A stretch of DNA of 64,000 nt, taken from NCBI GenBank assembly GCA_019233755.1, contig JAFAMD010000034.1, positions 1 to 64,000 on the forward strand. Direction: 5' to 3'. This DNA comes from Acidobacteriaceae bacterium. GTDB taxonomy: Bacteria; Acidobacteriota; Terriglobia; Bryobacterales; Bryobacteraceae. The notes under the pieces are model-generated. The model did no database searches. It saw nothing but the letters and a program-made list of their open reading frames with translations, and was not told where the DNA came from. Numbering within the stretch: the stretch's first letter is position 1; every line of letters starts with the position of its first letter. Shown here piece by piece: positions 41,072 to 50,745 of this stretch. The position numbers and the translations under genes are program-made.

Positions 41072-42034
41072 TCAGTACTCATCGACAGACGCGTTTATTT
41101 CGCGGAGCAGCTCGAGCGCTCGTGCCTGGGCGTAATCATCGCTCTGCCGCTCAGACCGCACCACACCCCGAAGAAGGTCGATAAGATCGGGGCTGAGTTC
41201 GAGCTTCTGGTGATGCGCAGGCACCAGAATATCGATGGCCTGCGAGCGCACTTCCGGACTCTGATCATGCATGAGCACGACCTTCAAGGCGCTGCGCGTG
41301 GGAGTATCGGCGGCAAACCGGCGCAGGCCTTCGAGTGCCTTCAGGCGCACACCGGCGTTGGGGTCATGTTGAACCGAATACAGCAAGGCATCGCGGATGT
41401 CGCTGCCGGATTGGTCTTTCAGCAGGTCGACCGAATCCACACGAATGCCAGGATCCAGCGAGTCTCTTGCCGCGGCCAGCAGCAGACGGCGGATCTTTTC
41501 GTCGTCTAGCGGGCCCTCAAACTGTTGCTCATCGATCTGATCGATGACGATGCGGACTTTCCCTGGGCCACTTTGCTCTACGTCGCGGATGTGCGCTGTG
41601 GATGGATTCAGCACTCCCATGGAAATTGTGCCGCCGCTCCGCGGGCCGAGCGTCAGGTCATGGCGATCGATCAGGCGGGCACAGCCAAAACCGATGAAAA
41701 CAAGAAAAGAACCGAGCGCCACCTGCGCAGACCACCGATTTGGCGTCACGAACGCGAACTTGGGCCAGCTAAAAGTAAAATGCGAAGTCCGTTTGCGCTC
41801 ACCTGCTTCCGCCGCAATAGCGGCACGCAGACTTTGCCGGCAGCCGGCCAGCAGATCGAGAGGCACATCCCGCCGTTCGGAGTTGAGAGCCGTGTGCCAG
41901 CCTTTCTCGCGGGCAAGCGCGCTCTGGCAGAATGCACACTCGTTCAGATGCTGTTCGAGCTCTTCTTCCCGGGCGAAATCGAGTTCACCATAAAGATACA
42001 GGGAGAGATTCGTTTGAACATCGTGGCAGGTCAT
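41072..42034 (-). CDS. anti-sigma factor with zinc finger, membrane helix and HEAT-like repeats
   Basis: The N-terminal zf-HC2 domain has MTCHDVQTNLSLYLYGEL and HLNECAFCQSALAREK (H-x3-C-x2-C). A membrane helix is at about residues 101-118 (WSAQVALGSFLVFIGFGCAR). The C-terminal part (about 185-300) contains helical HEAT-like repeats: DALLYSVQHDPNAGVRLKAL, EGLRRFAADTPTRSALKVVL, MHDQSPEVRSQAIDILVPA. HEAT repeats outside the membrane are a sensor module seen in some acidobacterial anti-sigma factors. The start overlaps the sigma factor stop (ATGA), which fixes the pairing. Confidence 0.85.
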   Translation of the reverse strand: MTCHDVQTNLSLYLYGELDFAREEELEQHLNECAFCQSALAREKGWHTALNSERRDVPLDLLAGCRQSLRAAIAAEAGERKRTSHFTFSWPKFAFVTPNRWSAQVALGSFLVFIGFGCARLIDRHDLTLGPRSGGTISMGVLNPSTAHIRDVEQSGPGKVRIVIDQIDEQQFEGPLDDEKIRRLLLAAARDSLDPGIRVDSVDLLKDQSGSDIRDALLYSVQHDPNAGVRLKALEGLRRFAADTPTRSALKVVLMHDQSPEVRSQAIDILVPAHHQKLELSPDLIDLLRGVVRSERQSDDYAQARALELLREINASVDEY

Positions 42035-42657
42035 AGGAAGTCCCCCAAAGCGGCACGCATCTTCTGAGTGGCACGAAACAGGCAGTTTTTGGCGGCTTCT
42101 TCCGTCACGCCAAGCGATTCCCCGATAGCGCGCAGGCGCATGCCTTGAAAGTGGCGCATTTCGAAAACGACGCGCTCCCGGGGAGTGAGTTGCTCCAGGA
42201 CGGCCTGAATCCGCTGGTTCACCTCGACGCTGAGAAGCTGCCGCTGCGGGTCCACATCAGCGCGCTGCTCCATGAGGAACTGGAAGCGATCCACTTCACC
42301 GCTGGCGGTATCCACCGACTGCCCTTCTTCTTTCCTGACTTTCCGCTTCCTGATCTGATCAAGGCAGAGGTTCGCCACGATGCGGTAGAGCCAGGTGCTG
42401 AAGCTGCAGTCAAAACGGAACTTCGGCAGGTTGCGGTAAACGCGGAGGAAGACCTCCTGGTAAACGTCGCGGGCGTCCTCCTGCGAACGAAGCAGATTGT
42501 ATGCCATGCGAAGGACGTTTTGGTCGTACGTCCGCACCAGCTGTTCGAAGGCTTCGGGCTCACCGCGTTGTGCGGCACGGATGAGTGCGTTCTCATCCAC
42601 CCGCTGGGTCGCGCCCTGGACGGCCATTGATCCAATTATGTCGAGTTGGGCCTCCAC
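42031..42657 (-). CDS. ECF RNA polymerase sigma factor (RpoE-like)
   Basis: A typical ECF factor of 198-208 aa. Region 2 contains EAFEQLVRTYDQNVLRMAYN, LLRSQEDARDVYQEVFLRVY and FRFDCSFSTWLYRIVANLCL with DQIRKRK. Region 4 has LEQLTPRERVVFEMRHFQGM, RLRAIGESLGVTEEAAKNCL. The frame opens at GTG 42657; the ATG at 42627 (MAVQGAT) is an equal candidate and would give 198 aa. It is cotranscribed with its anti-sigma factor and the PDZ protein. Envelope stress control is likely from this arrangement. Confidence 0.9.
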   Translation of the reverse strand: MEAQLDIIGSMAVQGATQRVDENALIRAAQRGEPEAFEQLVRTYDQNVLRMAYNLLRSQEDARDVYQEVFLRVYRNLPKFRFDCSFSTWLYRIVANLCLDQIRKRKVRKEEGQSVDTASGEVDRFQFLMEQRADVDPQRQLLSVEVNQRIQAVLEQLTPRERVVFEMRHFQGMRLRAIGESLGVTEEAAKNCLFRATQKMRAALGDFL

Positions 42658-42752
42658 TCAACGATGGACGTGCAAAATCCGATTTCGTCACGGGAAGGGG
42701 GATTTCACGCTGCGCCGCCGGCGCTCGGCCAGCGGCGCAAGGTTGAGCCGAG

Positions 42753-44453
42753 TCAGCTCGCCAACTCAAGCTCAATCAATCGTTTAGTCGGATCGAGGTT
42801 CGCAATACGGAAGCGGCGTACCTGCCCGGCGCGGGCCATTTCCTTGGCCGGGCCTGTAGCGGAACCGCCCTGCTTCCACTTAGCGGCGAGCATGGCACTC
42901 AAGGAACTAACGTCAGCGGCCGGCTTCGTCTGCTCATTAGCGGATGGTTGCTCACCTGCCTCCGTGAGCTGGCAGGTAGCGATCACGCCCTCACCAAGCT
43001 CCACTTTGGCGCGATCGCCCTGCACTTCGACGAGCCGGCCGCTGACGGTTTCGCCGGGCTGGTGTTCCGAGATGTAGGTATCGACGGTGGTGGGTTCGAG
43101 CTGCTTCGTGCCAAGGCGAATGCGGCGGCGCTCACGGTCCACTTCGAGGACGATAGCGCGCACCGTTTGGCCCTTGGCCAGCTTTTCTTTCGGGTGGTCG
43201 AGGCGCTTCTCGTTCGTGATATCGGAGATGTGGATCATGCCCTCGACGCCTTCGCCGAGTTCGACGAACGCACCGAACTGGGTCATGTTCGTGACTGGGC
43301 CTTCGACTACGGACCCGACCGGGAATTTCTGCGGAACGGCTTCCCAGGGGTCGCCCAGGGCCTGCTTGTAGCCGAGGCTGATGCGGCGCTCCGCGGGATT
43401 GATTTGCAAAATGACGACTTCGACGCGTTCCCCAATTTTGAGCAGATCGCCGGACTTGCGGACGCGCTTATCCCAGGAGAGCTCCGAGACATGGACGAGA
43501 CCATCGACGCCGGGCATCAGTTCGACAAAAGCACCGAAGTCAGTGAGTCGGGAAACCGTGCCGCTTATGCGATCGCCAACATGAAACGTACGCGCCGCGA
43601 GCGACCAGGGGTCTTCCAGGAGCTGCTTCAGACCGAGTGAAATCTTCTTGCTGGCGGGGTCGATCTTGAGGATTTTGACATCCAACTCGTCGCCCACCCT
43701 GACGACATCGCCTGCTTTACCAACACGAGCGTAGGACATGTCGACTACATGCAGCAGACCGTCGACGCCGCCGAGATCGATGAAAGCGCCGAAGTCCATA
43801 AGAGTGCGCACCTTGCCATGCACCACCGCGCCTTCGCGCAGTTCGCTGAAGACCTGTTGGCGGCGCTGGGCCTGCTCTTCTTCGAGCACGACGCGCCGGT
43901 CAACCACCACATCTTCTTTTTCGACATCCAGTTTGGTGATGCGGCACTGAATTTCCTGACCGACCAGCTTCGGCATCTCTTCGGCGTCACGAACGCCGCT
44001 GCGCGAGGCGGGCATGAACGCGCGCACGCCAATATCGACCCGGAAACCGCCCTTTACCTGCTCCGCAACAACGCCGGCGATGTTGTGCTTTTCCGCGAAG
44101 GCAGCCTGCAAACCGCTCCAGTCTTTAGGCCGCTCCACTTTGATGGTTGAAAGCTCGTAAAATCCCTCTTCATTGCGGGGGCCGGCGGAAACGTTGATGG
44201 TCGCGCCGACTTTCGGATCTCCCGCTTCGGTTTCCCGCCAGCGGGCGAGGGGCAGCGCCCCTTCGGTTTTACGGCCGATGTCGACCAAAATCGTTTCGGG
44301 ACCGACAGACACAATGGTGCCCGTAACAGTGCCACCAGCAGTTTCGTCAGCATGTTGTTGCTCAAAACTGGACAAGATTTCAGCGAAGGTGGAGTCCTCT
44401 CGCGAAGCGGCATCTTCAACGGGTTTGGAGGGATCAAAATTCTCAATACTCAT
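42753..44453 (-). CDS. rpsA: 30S ribosomal protein S1
   Basis: From ATG 44453 the protein is 566 aa with six S1/OB-fold repeats. The strongest are EGAVVHGKVRTLMDFGAFID, GDRISGTVSRLTDFGAFVEL, GSVVEGPVTNMTQFGAFVEL, each followed by a HVxxxS-type block (LLHVVDMSYARVGK, LVHVSELSWDKRVR, MIHISDITNEKRLD). The first two and last repeats are more divergent, as in other S1 proteins. It binds mRNA on the small subunit during initiation. The frame opens 52 codons further upstream but that region is not conserved in style. It is divergent from the sensor kinase gene. Confidence 0.93.
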   Translation of the reverse strand: MSIENFDPSKPVEDAASREDSTFAEILSSFEQQHADETAGGTVTGTIVSVGPETILVDIGRKTEGALPLARWRETEAGDPKVGATINVSAGPRNEEGFYELSTIKVERPKDWSGLQAAFAEKHNIAGVVAEQVKGGFRVDIGVRAFMPASRSGVRDAEEMPKLVGQEIQCRITKLDVEKEDVVVDRRVVLEEEQAQRRQQVFSELREGAVVHGKVRTLMDFGAFIDLGGVDGLLHVVDMSYARVGKAGDVVRVGDELDVKILKIDPASKKISLGLKQLLEDPWSLAARTFHVGDRISGTVSRLTDFGAFVELMPGVDGLVHVSELSWDKRVRKSGDLLKIGERVEVVILQINPAERRISLGYKQALGDPWEAVPQKFPVGSVVEGPVTNMTQFGAFVELGEGVEGMIHISDITNEKRLDHPKEKLAKGQTVRAIVLEVDRERRRIRLGTKQLEPTTVDTYISEHQPGETVSGRLVEVQGDRAKVELGEGVIATCQLTEAGEQPSANEQTKPAADVSSLSAMLAAKWKQGGSATGPAKEMARAGQVRRFRIANLDPTKRLIELELAS

Positions 44454-44494
44454 GACGGCGGGGATTCCCCTTATTCTGGCATAGAGCAAGCAAA

Positions 44495-45760
44495 ATGACA
44501 GACGAGAAAGCAGCCGAACGAGGGCTGCGTGCCGGGAGTTTTCTGCAGGCACAAGACTTTGCATGGGCGCTGTTTGTGGCAGTGCTGATTCTGACCACCC
44601 CGGAGACAAATCACAATGCGACCATTTTGCTGATTCTGATCGGGGCGTTCGAGATTGTGGAGCCGCGGCTGAAGCTGTTCACTTCGCGGCGCGGGAAAAT
44701 CGCTTCGATTGTTCTCAAAATGATCTTGAGCTACCTGTTGATCGGGTGGACACACGGCATCGCGACCTATTACTATGCGATTTTCCTGATTCCAGTTGTC
44801 TCGACGGCCACATCATTCGAGATCGCCGGCGTGCTGGTGGTGGTGCTGTTATCCGCCGCGGCGTACTTTTCGTTCCTGCTGCCGGTTTTTATCGACTACA
44901 GCAATTTCGAGCTCCCGTCCGACTACCTGAGCCTCATGTGCTTGCGGGCTTCGTTCTATGCGATCGTGGCGTTTCTGGTGTACCAGCAGGCCAGGGCCAA
45001 GCGGCAGGAGATGCAGCGGACAGAGGAAGCGGCGAAACGGCTGGCGGAATCGAACCGGCATCTGCGCCAGGCGCAAGCATCATTGCGGCGCAGCGAGCGG
45101 CTGGCCGCGCTCGGGCAGCTTACGGCAGGGATGGCACATGAACTCCGCAATCCGCTGGGCACGATCAAGGCCTCGGCGGAGATGCTGACAAAGGACTCGG
45201 TTAAACGGCGGCCGGAAGTAATGGCCGAGATGGCAGGATACATCGTGAGCGAGACGGATCGGATAAACGGGCTGATCGCGAGCTTCCTCGATTTCGCGCG
45301 GCCGCTGCAGGTTCACCCGGCAATGGCGGATGTGCGGGTGGTGATGGAAGATGTTGTGCGGCAGCATGCCGAGTTGGCGCGAAGCCGCGAGGTGACAGTC
45401 GAGGTGAAGAGCGAAACGCCGCTGATGTTTGAGTTTGATGCAGACCTGATGCGCGTGGCGCTAGGCAACCTGGTGCAGAACGCGATTCAGGCGAGCGCGC
45501 CCGGCCAAAGAGTAGAGGTGCGTGCCGAGCAGCGCGACACGCAAGTGATGATCTTCGTAACGGACCATGGCCACGGCATTCAGCCGGAACATCTCGAAAA
45601 CATCTTCAATCCGTTTTTCACGACGAAGCCCAAGGGGGTGGGATTGGGCCTGGCGATCGTCGCCAAGATAGTGGACGAGCATCATGGGAACATCAACGTT
45701 TTCAGCGAGCCGGGCAAAGGCACAAGATTCGAGATGGTCCTGCCCGCGTCGCAAGCATAA
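44495..45760 (+). CDS. sensor histidine kinase (NtrB/PilS-like)
   Basis: The N-terminal region has about five membrane segments (residues 22-165) and a linker helix (KRQEMQRTEEAAKRLAESNR). The HisKA domain has His215 in QLTAGMAHELRNPLGTIKAS; the ATPase domain has NLVQNAIQAS (N box), FVTDHGHGIQPE and FFTTKPKGVGLGLAIVAKIV. There is no PAS domain. The fixed neighbour is the sigma-54 activator 6 bases downstream, which points to an NtrB-NtrC or PilS-PilR type pair. The signal is not known. Confidence 0.9.
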   Translation: MTDEKAAERGLRAGSFLQAQDFAWALFVAVLILTTPETNHNATILLILIGAFEIVEPRLKLFTSRRGKIASIVLKMILSYLLIGWTHGIATYYYAIFLIPVVSTATSFEIAGVLVVVLLSAAAYFSFLLPVFIDYSNFELPSDYLSLMCLRASFYAIVAFLVYQQARAKRQEMQRTEEAAKRLAESNRHLRQAQASLRRSERLAALGQLTAGMAHELRNPLGTIKASAEMLTKDSVKRRPEVMAEMAGYIVSETDRINGLIASFLDFARPLQVHPAMADVRVVMEDVVRQHAELARSREVTVEVKSETPLMFEFDADLMRVALGNLVQNAIQASAPGQRVEVRAEQRDTQVMIFVTDHGHGIQPEHLENIFNPFFTTKPKGVGLGLAIVAKIVDEHHGNINVFSEPGKGTRFEMVLPASQA

Positions 45761-45766
45761 AAGACA

Positions 45767-47164
45767 ATGAGCGCAGGACGAATACTGGTTGTCGAAGACG
45801 AAGACAAACTCCGGCGGGTGATTCAACTCGAACTGGAATCGGCGGGTTTCGAAGTGGATGGTGCGCCGACGGCCGAACAGGGATTACCGCTCGCCACAGT
45901 CGCGAACGTCGTCATCACCGATTTGCGGCTGCCCGGGATGAGCGGACTGGAGCTCATTCAGCAGCTGCAGGCTCGAGGCATACAGGCCGGAGTCATTGTG
46001 ATTACCGCGCACGGCTCAGTAGACACGGCGGTAGAGGCGATGAAGCTGGGAGCGGCGGATTTTCTGCAGAAGCCGTTCTCGCTCGATCACCTTTCGACAG
46101 TGGTGCAAAAGGTGATGGCCGTGCAATCGCTGCGCGCGGAAAACCAGCGCATGCGGGACGAGCTCGACCAGCGGTACCAGTTCGGCAACATCATTGGGCG
46201 AAGCGCCGCGATGCGCGAAATCTTTCATACCGTCGAGCGCGTGGCGCCGACCCGCGCAACCGTGCTGATTGCAGGCGAGAGCGGAGTGGGCAAGGACATG
46301 ATTGCCCGGGCCATTCATCAAAATTCTCCGCGCCGCATGAAGCCGTACGTCAAAATAAACTGCACTGCGCTGCCGGAGAACCTCATGGAGAGCGAGCTCT
46401 TTGGCTATGAAAAGGGTGCGTTCACGGGTGCAGCGGCAACGAAACCCGGCAAATTCGAGCAGGCCGACGGCGGCACGGTTTTCCTGGACGAGATTGGGGA
46501 CGTGCCTGGAAACATCCAGGTCAAGCTGCTGCGCATCCTGCAGGAGCGACAATTTGAGCGGCTGGGTTCGAATGTCACGCGTGATGTGGATGTGCGGGTG
46601 ATTGCCGCCACGAATGTCGATCTGCGGGCCGCGCTCGAGCAGGGGCGGTTCCGCGAGGATCTGTATTACCGGCTCAATGTCGTGCCGGTCAGTGTGCCGC
46701 CCCTGCGCGAGCGCAAAGAAGACATTCCATTTCTGGCGATGCACTTCGTGCAGAAACTGTCGAGGGATCTGGGCTCGTTGGCAAAGGAGATCAGCCCGGC
46801 TGCCATCGACCGCCTGTTGACGCACTCGTGGCCAGGCAATGTGCGCGAGCTGGAGAATACGATCGAGCGAAGCCTGGTGCTGGCCCCCGACGAGATTCTG
46901 CAGCCGGCAGACATCCGCATTGAGGCGCCCCGTAATTCTCATCCGGTGGTTTCCGCGCAGGCTCCTCTACTTCCGGAGGGCGAGACCCTGGAGCATTGGG
47001 AACAGATGATGATTCGCGAGGCGCTGCGGCGTGCCAACGGGAACAAGAGCCAGGCGGCGCGCATGCTCGGCCTTACGCGGAATGCTTTGCGGTACCGCCT
47101 CTCCCAGATGGGGATGGAAACCGGTCCCGCCGAGGAACCGGAAGCGACCGGAGCCAACCATTAG
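45767..47164 (+). CDS. sigma-54-dependent response regulator (NtrC family)
   Basis: A full-length activator (465 aa). The receiver domain has Asp52 in VVITDLRLPGMSGL. The AAA+ domain has Walker A GESGVGKDMIAR, the sigma-54 contact loop GAFTGA (residues 217-222), Walker B GTVFLDEIGD and the arginine-finger region RLNVVPVSVPPLRERKEDIP. The C-terminal Fis-type HTH is ALRRANGNKSQAARMLGLTR, NALRYRLSQM. The pair probably controls sigma-54 promoters, perhaps in motility, nitrogen or exopolysaccharide genes. Confidence 0.93.
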   Translation: MSAGRILVVEDEDKLRRVIQLELESAGFEVDGAPTAEQGLPLATVANVVITDLRLPGMSGLELIQQLQARGIQAGVIVITAHGSVDTAVEAMKLGAADFLQKPFSLDHLSTVVQKVMAVQSLRAENQRMRDELDQRYQFGNIIGRSAAMREIFHTVERVAPTRATVLIAGESGVGKDMIARAIHQNSPRRMKPYVKINCTALPENLMESELFGYEKGAFTGAAATKPGKFEQADGGTVFLDEIGDVPGNIQVKLLRILQERQFERLGSNVTRDVDVRVIAATNVDLRAALEQGRFREDLYYRLNVVPVSVPPLRERKEDIPFLAMHFVQKLSRDLGSLAKEISPAAIDRLLTHSWPGNVRELENTIERSLVLAPDEILQPADIRIEAPRNSHPVVSAQAPLLPEGETLEHWEQMMIREALRRANGNKSQAARMLGLTRNALRYRLSQMGMETGPAEEPEATGANH

Positions 47165-47180
47165 AGCAGCGAACTGTACA

Positions 47181-47210
47181 TCGGAGGACGCCTGCCGCAG
47201 CATCCTCCGA
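47181..47210. terminator. perfect 8-base hairpin between convergent genes
   Basis: TCGGAGGA and TCCTCCGA enclose a 14-base loop in the 75-base gap between the NtrC-type gene and the convergent phosphoesterase gene. Position suggests a bidirectional terminator; no T run is present on either side. Confidence 0.5.
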
Positions 47211-47239
47211 ATCACAGCATGTTTCCGCTAATCGGCTGA

Positions 47240-49186
47240 TCAGCGTGGAAACTTGAACATCTCCATCAAGTCTCCGATCGCCGGGCTGTTGAGAGGAACG
47301 TACGGGTTATCGGCGGCTGTCTTCGGATTCGGGAGATTATCCCGGCTCCGGTCCGTTAGCGGCGTAAGACCCCAGTTCTTCTCGATGAACTTCAGAATCG
47401 ACACGTGGTCGTAGTACTGATGGACGACTCGTCCGCCTTTCGAAAAAGGAGAGACCACAATGAGCGGAATCCGCGTCCCGTCGCCGAAGAAATCGAGGGG
47501 TTGTATGTAACCGGAATCGTAGTAGCCCCCGCCTTCGTCGAACGTGATGAACACCGCGGTATCAGCCCAAAGTTTTGGGTTCTCCTCGAGAGCGGTAAGG
47601 ATCTTCTTCACGAAGCCTTCAAACAAGTCGAGTTTTGAAGACGCCGGATGTCCGTCAACAAAACCGCTTGGCTTGACGATCGAGACTGCCGGCAGGTTGT
47701 CCGTCGCGACATCCTGATAAAAGGCCCGGAGGTCATTGATGTGCTCCTGCCGTAAAGTCGGGCTGGACATGATCGACGTCGAATATTGGAACGGGTTGCA
47801 GATGTTGCAGTACTGGTTGTACGGATTGGCAAAGGCCGGATCGGTTACGAAAAGGTCCCAGCCTTCCCCGTAGTACTTAAACGAGATGTTCTTCTCGAGC
47901 AGCTCATCCCCGATGTGGCGAACGGAGGTGGGCGGGATCGTAAATGGCGAATAGAGGATGCCCAGGGTGCCGTCGCCGTTATAACCGGGATTGTAATTGT
48001 TCACCAGGTAGTAGCGGCCGCTCTGGCAGTTGGACGGAACCGGGCGTTCCAATGATTTGAGGTAGTCCCGGACGGCGGTTACCCCGGGCTGCCTCAGATC
48101 GCTGCAGTTCACGTAGCTTCCACCGGAGTATCCATCCTGCCGGTAGTAGTTATTGGTTCCCTGCTGCGGGTCAGGGTCCTCAATCTGGTTTACCGGCGGC
48201 CTCCTCGGATTGCCTTTGCCGTCGCTGTACCAGATCGCATCGCCATACCCAAACATGATATGGTTTGCCCCAGTGCCGCCCATCACCGACTGGTGGAAGT
48301 TATCGCTCAGCGTGTACTGGTCCGCGAGGCTCTTCAGATATGGTGCATCACCCTTCAGCACGTTGTAGAAGCCCATGGCCGTCGAGCCCTCACCGGTTGA
48401 CGTTTCCGAGAAGCCCGGCGGCTGCGGCTTACCGTTGCTCCCCGCTCCAACAGAGGTTTCCACCCATGGAAAAAGATCATTCAAGCAGCCGCTGGGGTTC
48501 TCCGCAGTCGCGAAATCCGCATTGCAATCGACCTGCTGCCACATCTGAAAGAAACGGTGGACCGGGCTGGATGCATAGTCGTCGTACTTTATGAACGGCG
48601 TGATTTGGAAAACGCCCTCGCGCAGCGATTTCGCATCCGGAAGTCTCGTATCTATCGAATGGGCTGGCAGTCCCGTCGCGCCGGTCAACAGGAATTGGTT
48701 ATAGGTCGGGTAAAGGCCGGGCTCGGCCAACGTAGCAACATACAATGTCTCGAAGGGTGCGGGACTGGTGTCGCTGGCACTTTTTGGAGCGCCGTCCGTC
48801 ATGAGCGGGGGAAGAACATAATAAAACGACTTTCCACCCGGACTGATTGAGTAGGCCGATTTGTTGATGGCAGAGTACTGTGCCGAAAGGAAGTAGTTCG
48901 GGCCGGGACTCCCGTCCTCGTCGATGATCCCTTTGGACAGCAGGTTCGAGACAGTTTGTCCAGCTTTGGGTTTGTAAGTGGCGAAGACGTGATCAAATGT
49001 GCGATTCTCGCCGATGATAACGATCGCGTGCTTAATCGGCGTGTGTGTCGAGACCTGCGCTTGGGGTTGCTCCTGAGCGTATGCGGTAGCGGGAATTCCG
49101 GTGACGGCCAACAGGGTAGCCAGCATGACGGCGGTGCACTGCGCCGGACGGCCCGCAGCGCGAGTTCCAGTTCGTTTCCTTTTCAT
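47240..49186 (-). CDS. secreted phosphoesterase (acid phosphatase/phospholipase C family)
   Basis: From ATG 49186 (AAAGG 9 bases upstream) the protein is 648 aa with a signal peptide (CTAVMLATLLAVTGIPATAY, AQE). The phosphoesterase family opening HAIVIIGENRTFDHVFATYK holds the metal-binding Glu and Asn (GENRTFDH), and the C-terminal block FITFDEGGGYYDSGYIQPLD followed by GTRIPLIVVSPFSKGG holds the other ligands. This family includes phosphatidylcholine-hydrolysing phospholipase C and acid phosphatase AcpA. The frame upstream of the chosen start lacks signal-peptide features. It would release phosphate or lipid phosphate outside the cell. Confidence 0.88.
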   Translation of the reverse strand: MKRKRTGTRAAGRPAQCTAVMLATLLAVTGIPATAYAQEQPQAQVSTHTPIKHAIVIIGENRTFDHVFATYKPKAGQTVSNLLSKGIIDEDGSPGPNYFLSAQYSAINKSAYSISPGGKSFYYVLPPLMTDGAPKSASDTSPAPFETLYVATLAEPGLYPTYNQFLLTGATGLPAHSIDTRLPDAKSLREGVFQITPFIKYDDYASSPVHRFFQMWQQVDCNADFATAENPSGCLNDLFPWVETSVGAGSNGKPQPPGFSETSTGEGSTAMGFYNVLKGDAPYLKSLADQYTLSDNFHQSVMGGTGANHIMFGYGDAIWYSDGKGNPRRPPVNQIEDPDPQQGTNNYYRQDGYSGGSYVNCSDLRQPGVTAVRDYLKSLERPVPSNCQSGRYYLVNNYNPGYNGDGTLGILYSPFTIPPTSVRHIGDELLEKNISFKYYGEGWDLFVTDPAFANPYNQYCNICNPFQYSTSIMSSPTLRQEHINDLRAFYQDVATDNLPAVSIVKPSGFVDGHPASSKLDLFEGFVKKILTALEENPKLWADTAVFITFDEGGGYYDSGYIQPLDFFGDGTRIPLIVVSPFSKGGRVVHQYYDHVSILKFIEKNWGLTPLTDRSRDNLPNPKTAADNPYVPLNSPAIGDLMEMFKFPR

Positions 49187-49532
49187 GGTTGACCTTTCGA
49201 AGAACGCTTCTAGCCTTGGGGGGTCTGCCGCATCGCGGCAGAGGAAGAGTAGGGGTTCGTTGTTAAACCCGCGTGAACGAACCATGAACCAGCGGTGAAC
49301 CAGTAGAGCTGCGAGCAGCAGCCGGCCTCCTCGAAGACGCGATCGGGCTTGGGTAGTTCGCCCGAGACAAATCGAATTGCGGGGAAATGCCGGACCGGGC
49401 TACCCCCAAACCCCTGCTAAACTAAGAGGCTGAGTCTCGCGTTGGAGACGGAGGGGTACTTACGTGCCCGAAGTCGCTCGCCGCCGTTAAGGTCCCGGCC
49501 GACAAAGTTCTAAGGAGTGGAAGCGCTTTTCG
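49187..49532 (+). promoter_or_regulatory. gap upstream of metK with a probable promoter and leader
   Basis: The 346 bases separate two divergent genes and hold no gene. An extended -10 element (TG-N-TAAACT) lies at 49415-49423, about 110 bases before metK. The transcript would start near 49430 with GTCTC-N6-GAGAC at 49434-49449 as a small hairpin. I looked for a SAM riboswitch and cannot recognise one. A purine-rich GGAGTGGAAG precedes the ATG by about 10 bases. Confidence 0.35.
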
Positions 49533-50687
49533 ATGAAATATATCTTCACGTCTGAATCGGTGACGGAAGGTCATCCGGACAAGATTGCAGACCAGGTCTC
49601 GGATGCGGTACTGGACGCCGTGCTGGCCGACGACCCCACCGGGCGCGTGGCGTGCGAAACGCTGGTCACCACGGGCGTTTGCGTAGTCGCGGGCGAGATC
49701 ACTACCAAGACCTACGTCGACGTGCCGCGGCTGGTGCGCAGCGTCATCGATCACATTGGTTACAACGATGCCTCTTTTGGCTTCGATTCCAAGACCTGCG
49801 CGGTGGTGAACATGATCCAGGCCCAGTCGCCCGACATCGCCATGGGTGTCGACGTCGGGGGCGCCGGCGACCAGGGCCTCATGTTCGGCTTCGCGTGCGA
49901 TGAAACGCCGGAGCTTATGCCGCTGCCCATCATGCTGGCGCACAAGCTCGTCCGGCAGTTGAGCGAATCGCGCCGCAGCGGCGAAGTGCCGTATCTGCGG
50001 CCCGACGGCAAGAGCCAGGTCAGCGTCGAGTATGTCGACGGCAAGCCGAAGCGCATCGACGCAGTGGTCGTTTCCACGCAGCACCACGAGGATATCGCTT
50101 CGGAGCAGATCGAGAAGGACATCAAAAAGTTCATCATCAACCCGGTGATCCCCTCGGGCATGATTGATTCCCACACGAAGTTCCATATCAACCCGACCGG
50201 CCGGTTCGTCATCGGCGGTCCGCACGGGGACACGGGCCTTACCGGACGCAAGATTATCGTCGACACCTACGGTGGAATGGGCCGGCACGGCGGTGGCGCG
50301 TTCTCCGGAAAAGACCCGACAAAAGTCGACCGTTCCGCCTGCTACATGGCCCGCTACGTCGCCAAGAACATCGTGGCCGCCGGCCTCGCGTCACGCGCCG
50401 AGGTCCAGCTCGCGTATGCCATTGGCGTGGCTGAGCCGGTTTCCGTCATGGTCAACAGCTTTGGCACCGGCAAAATTGAAGATCAGCGCCTTGCCGAAAT
50501 CGTTCGCGAGAACTTCTCGCTGACCCCGGCCAGTATGATCAAGCAGCTGAACCTGCGCCGCCCCATCTACCGCAAGACCGCGGCTTTCGGCCACTTTGGC
50601 CGCACGGAAGAGACCTTCAGTTGGGAAGCCGCCGATAAAGCGGAGGCGCTGCGCGAAGCTGCACAATTGACCGCCGCAAACGCGTAG
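49533..50687 (+). CDS. metK: S-adenosylmethionine synthetase
   Basis: A complete MetK of 384 aa, which makes SAM from methionine and ATP. Conserved blocks: [20 protein letters not shown] (ATP site), [60 protein letters not shown] and the C-terminal [20 protein letters not shown]. All residues expected for ATP, methionine and metal binding are in these blocks. The neighbouring downstream gene encodes an AHCY-like protein, linking the two by the SAM cycle. It is 58 bases upstream of that gene. Confidence 0.97.
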   Translation: MKYIFTSESVTEGHPDKIADQVSDAVLDAVLADDPTGRVACETLVTTGVCVVAGEITTKTYVDVPRLVRSVIDHIGYNDASFGFDSKTCAVVNMIQAQSPDIAMGVDVGGAGDQGLMFGFACDETPELMPLPIMLAHKLVRQLSESRRSGEVPYLRPDGKSQVSVEYVDGKPKRIDAVVVSTQHHEDIASEQIEKDIKKFIINPVIPSGMIDSHTKFHINPTGRFVIGGPHGDTGLTGRKIIVDTYGGMGRHGGGAFSGKDPTKVDRSACYMARYVAKNIVAAGLASRAEVQLAYAIGVAEPVSVMVNSFGTGKIEDQRLAEIVRENFSLTPASMIKQLNLRRPIYRKTAAFGHFGRTEETFSWEAADKAEALREAAQLTAANA

Positions 50688-50745
50688 GTTAACGCGTGAG
50701 TTTATATCCCAGAACTGTGACGACTAGAGGTACCCAAGGGAGATT

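Noticed and set aside
42948..43640. A 230-codon open frame antisense to rpsA
   Set aside because: It mirrors S1 repeats and has no independent ribosome-binding site or domain.
46016..46942. A 308-codon open frame antisense to the NtrC-type gene
   Set aside because: Every recognised block of the sigma-54 activator lies on the other strand; the antisense protein is His/Arg/Leu-rich without pattern.
49300..49532. SAM riboswitch upstream of metK
   Set aside because: Only short isolated hairpins are seen, and no conserved core of any SAM riboswitch class I can recall matches; a covariance-model search would be decisive.
49422..50288. A 288-codon open frame antisense to metK
   Set aside because: It is the shadow of a highly conserved gene with GC-rich third positions; the translation lacks any domain-like pattern.
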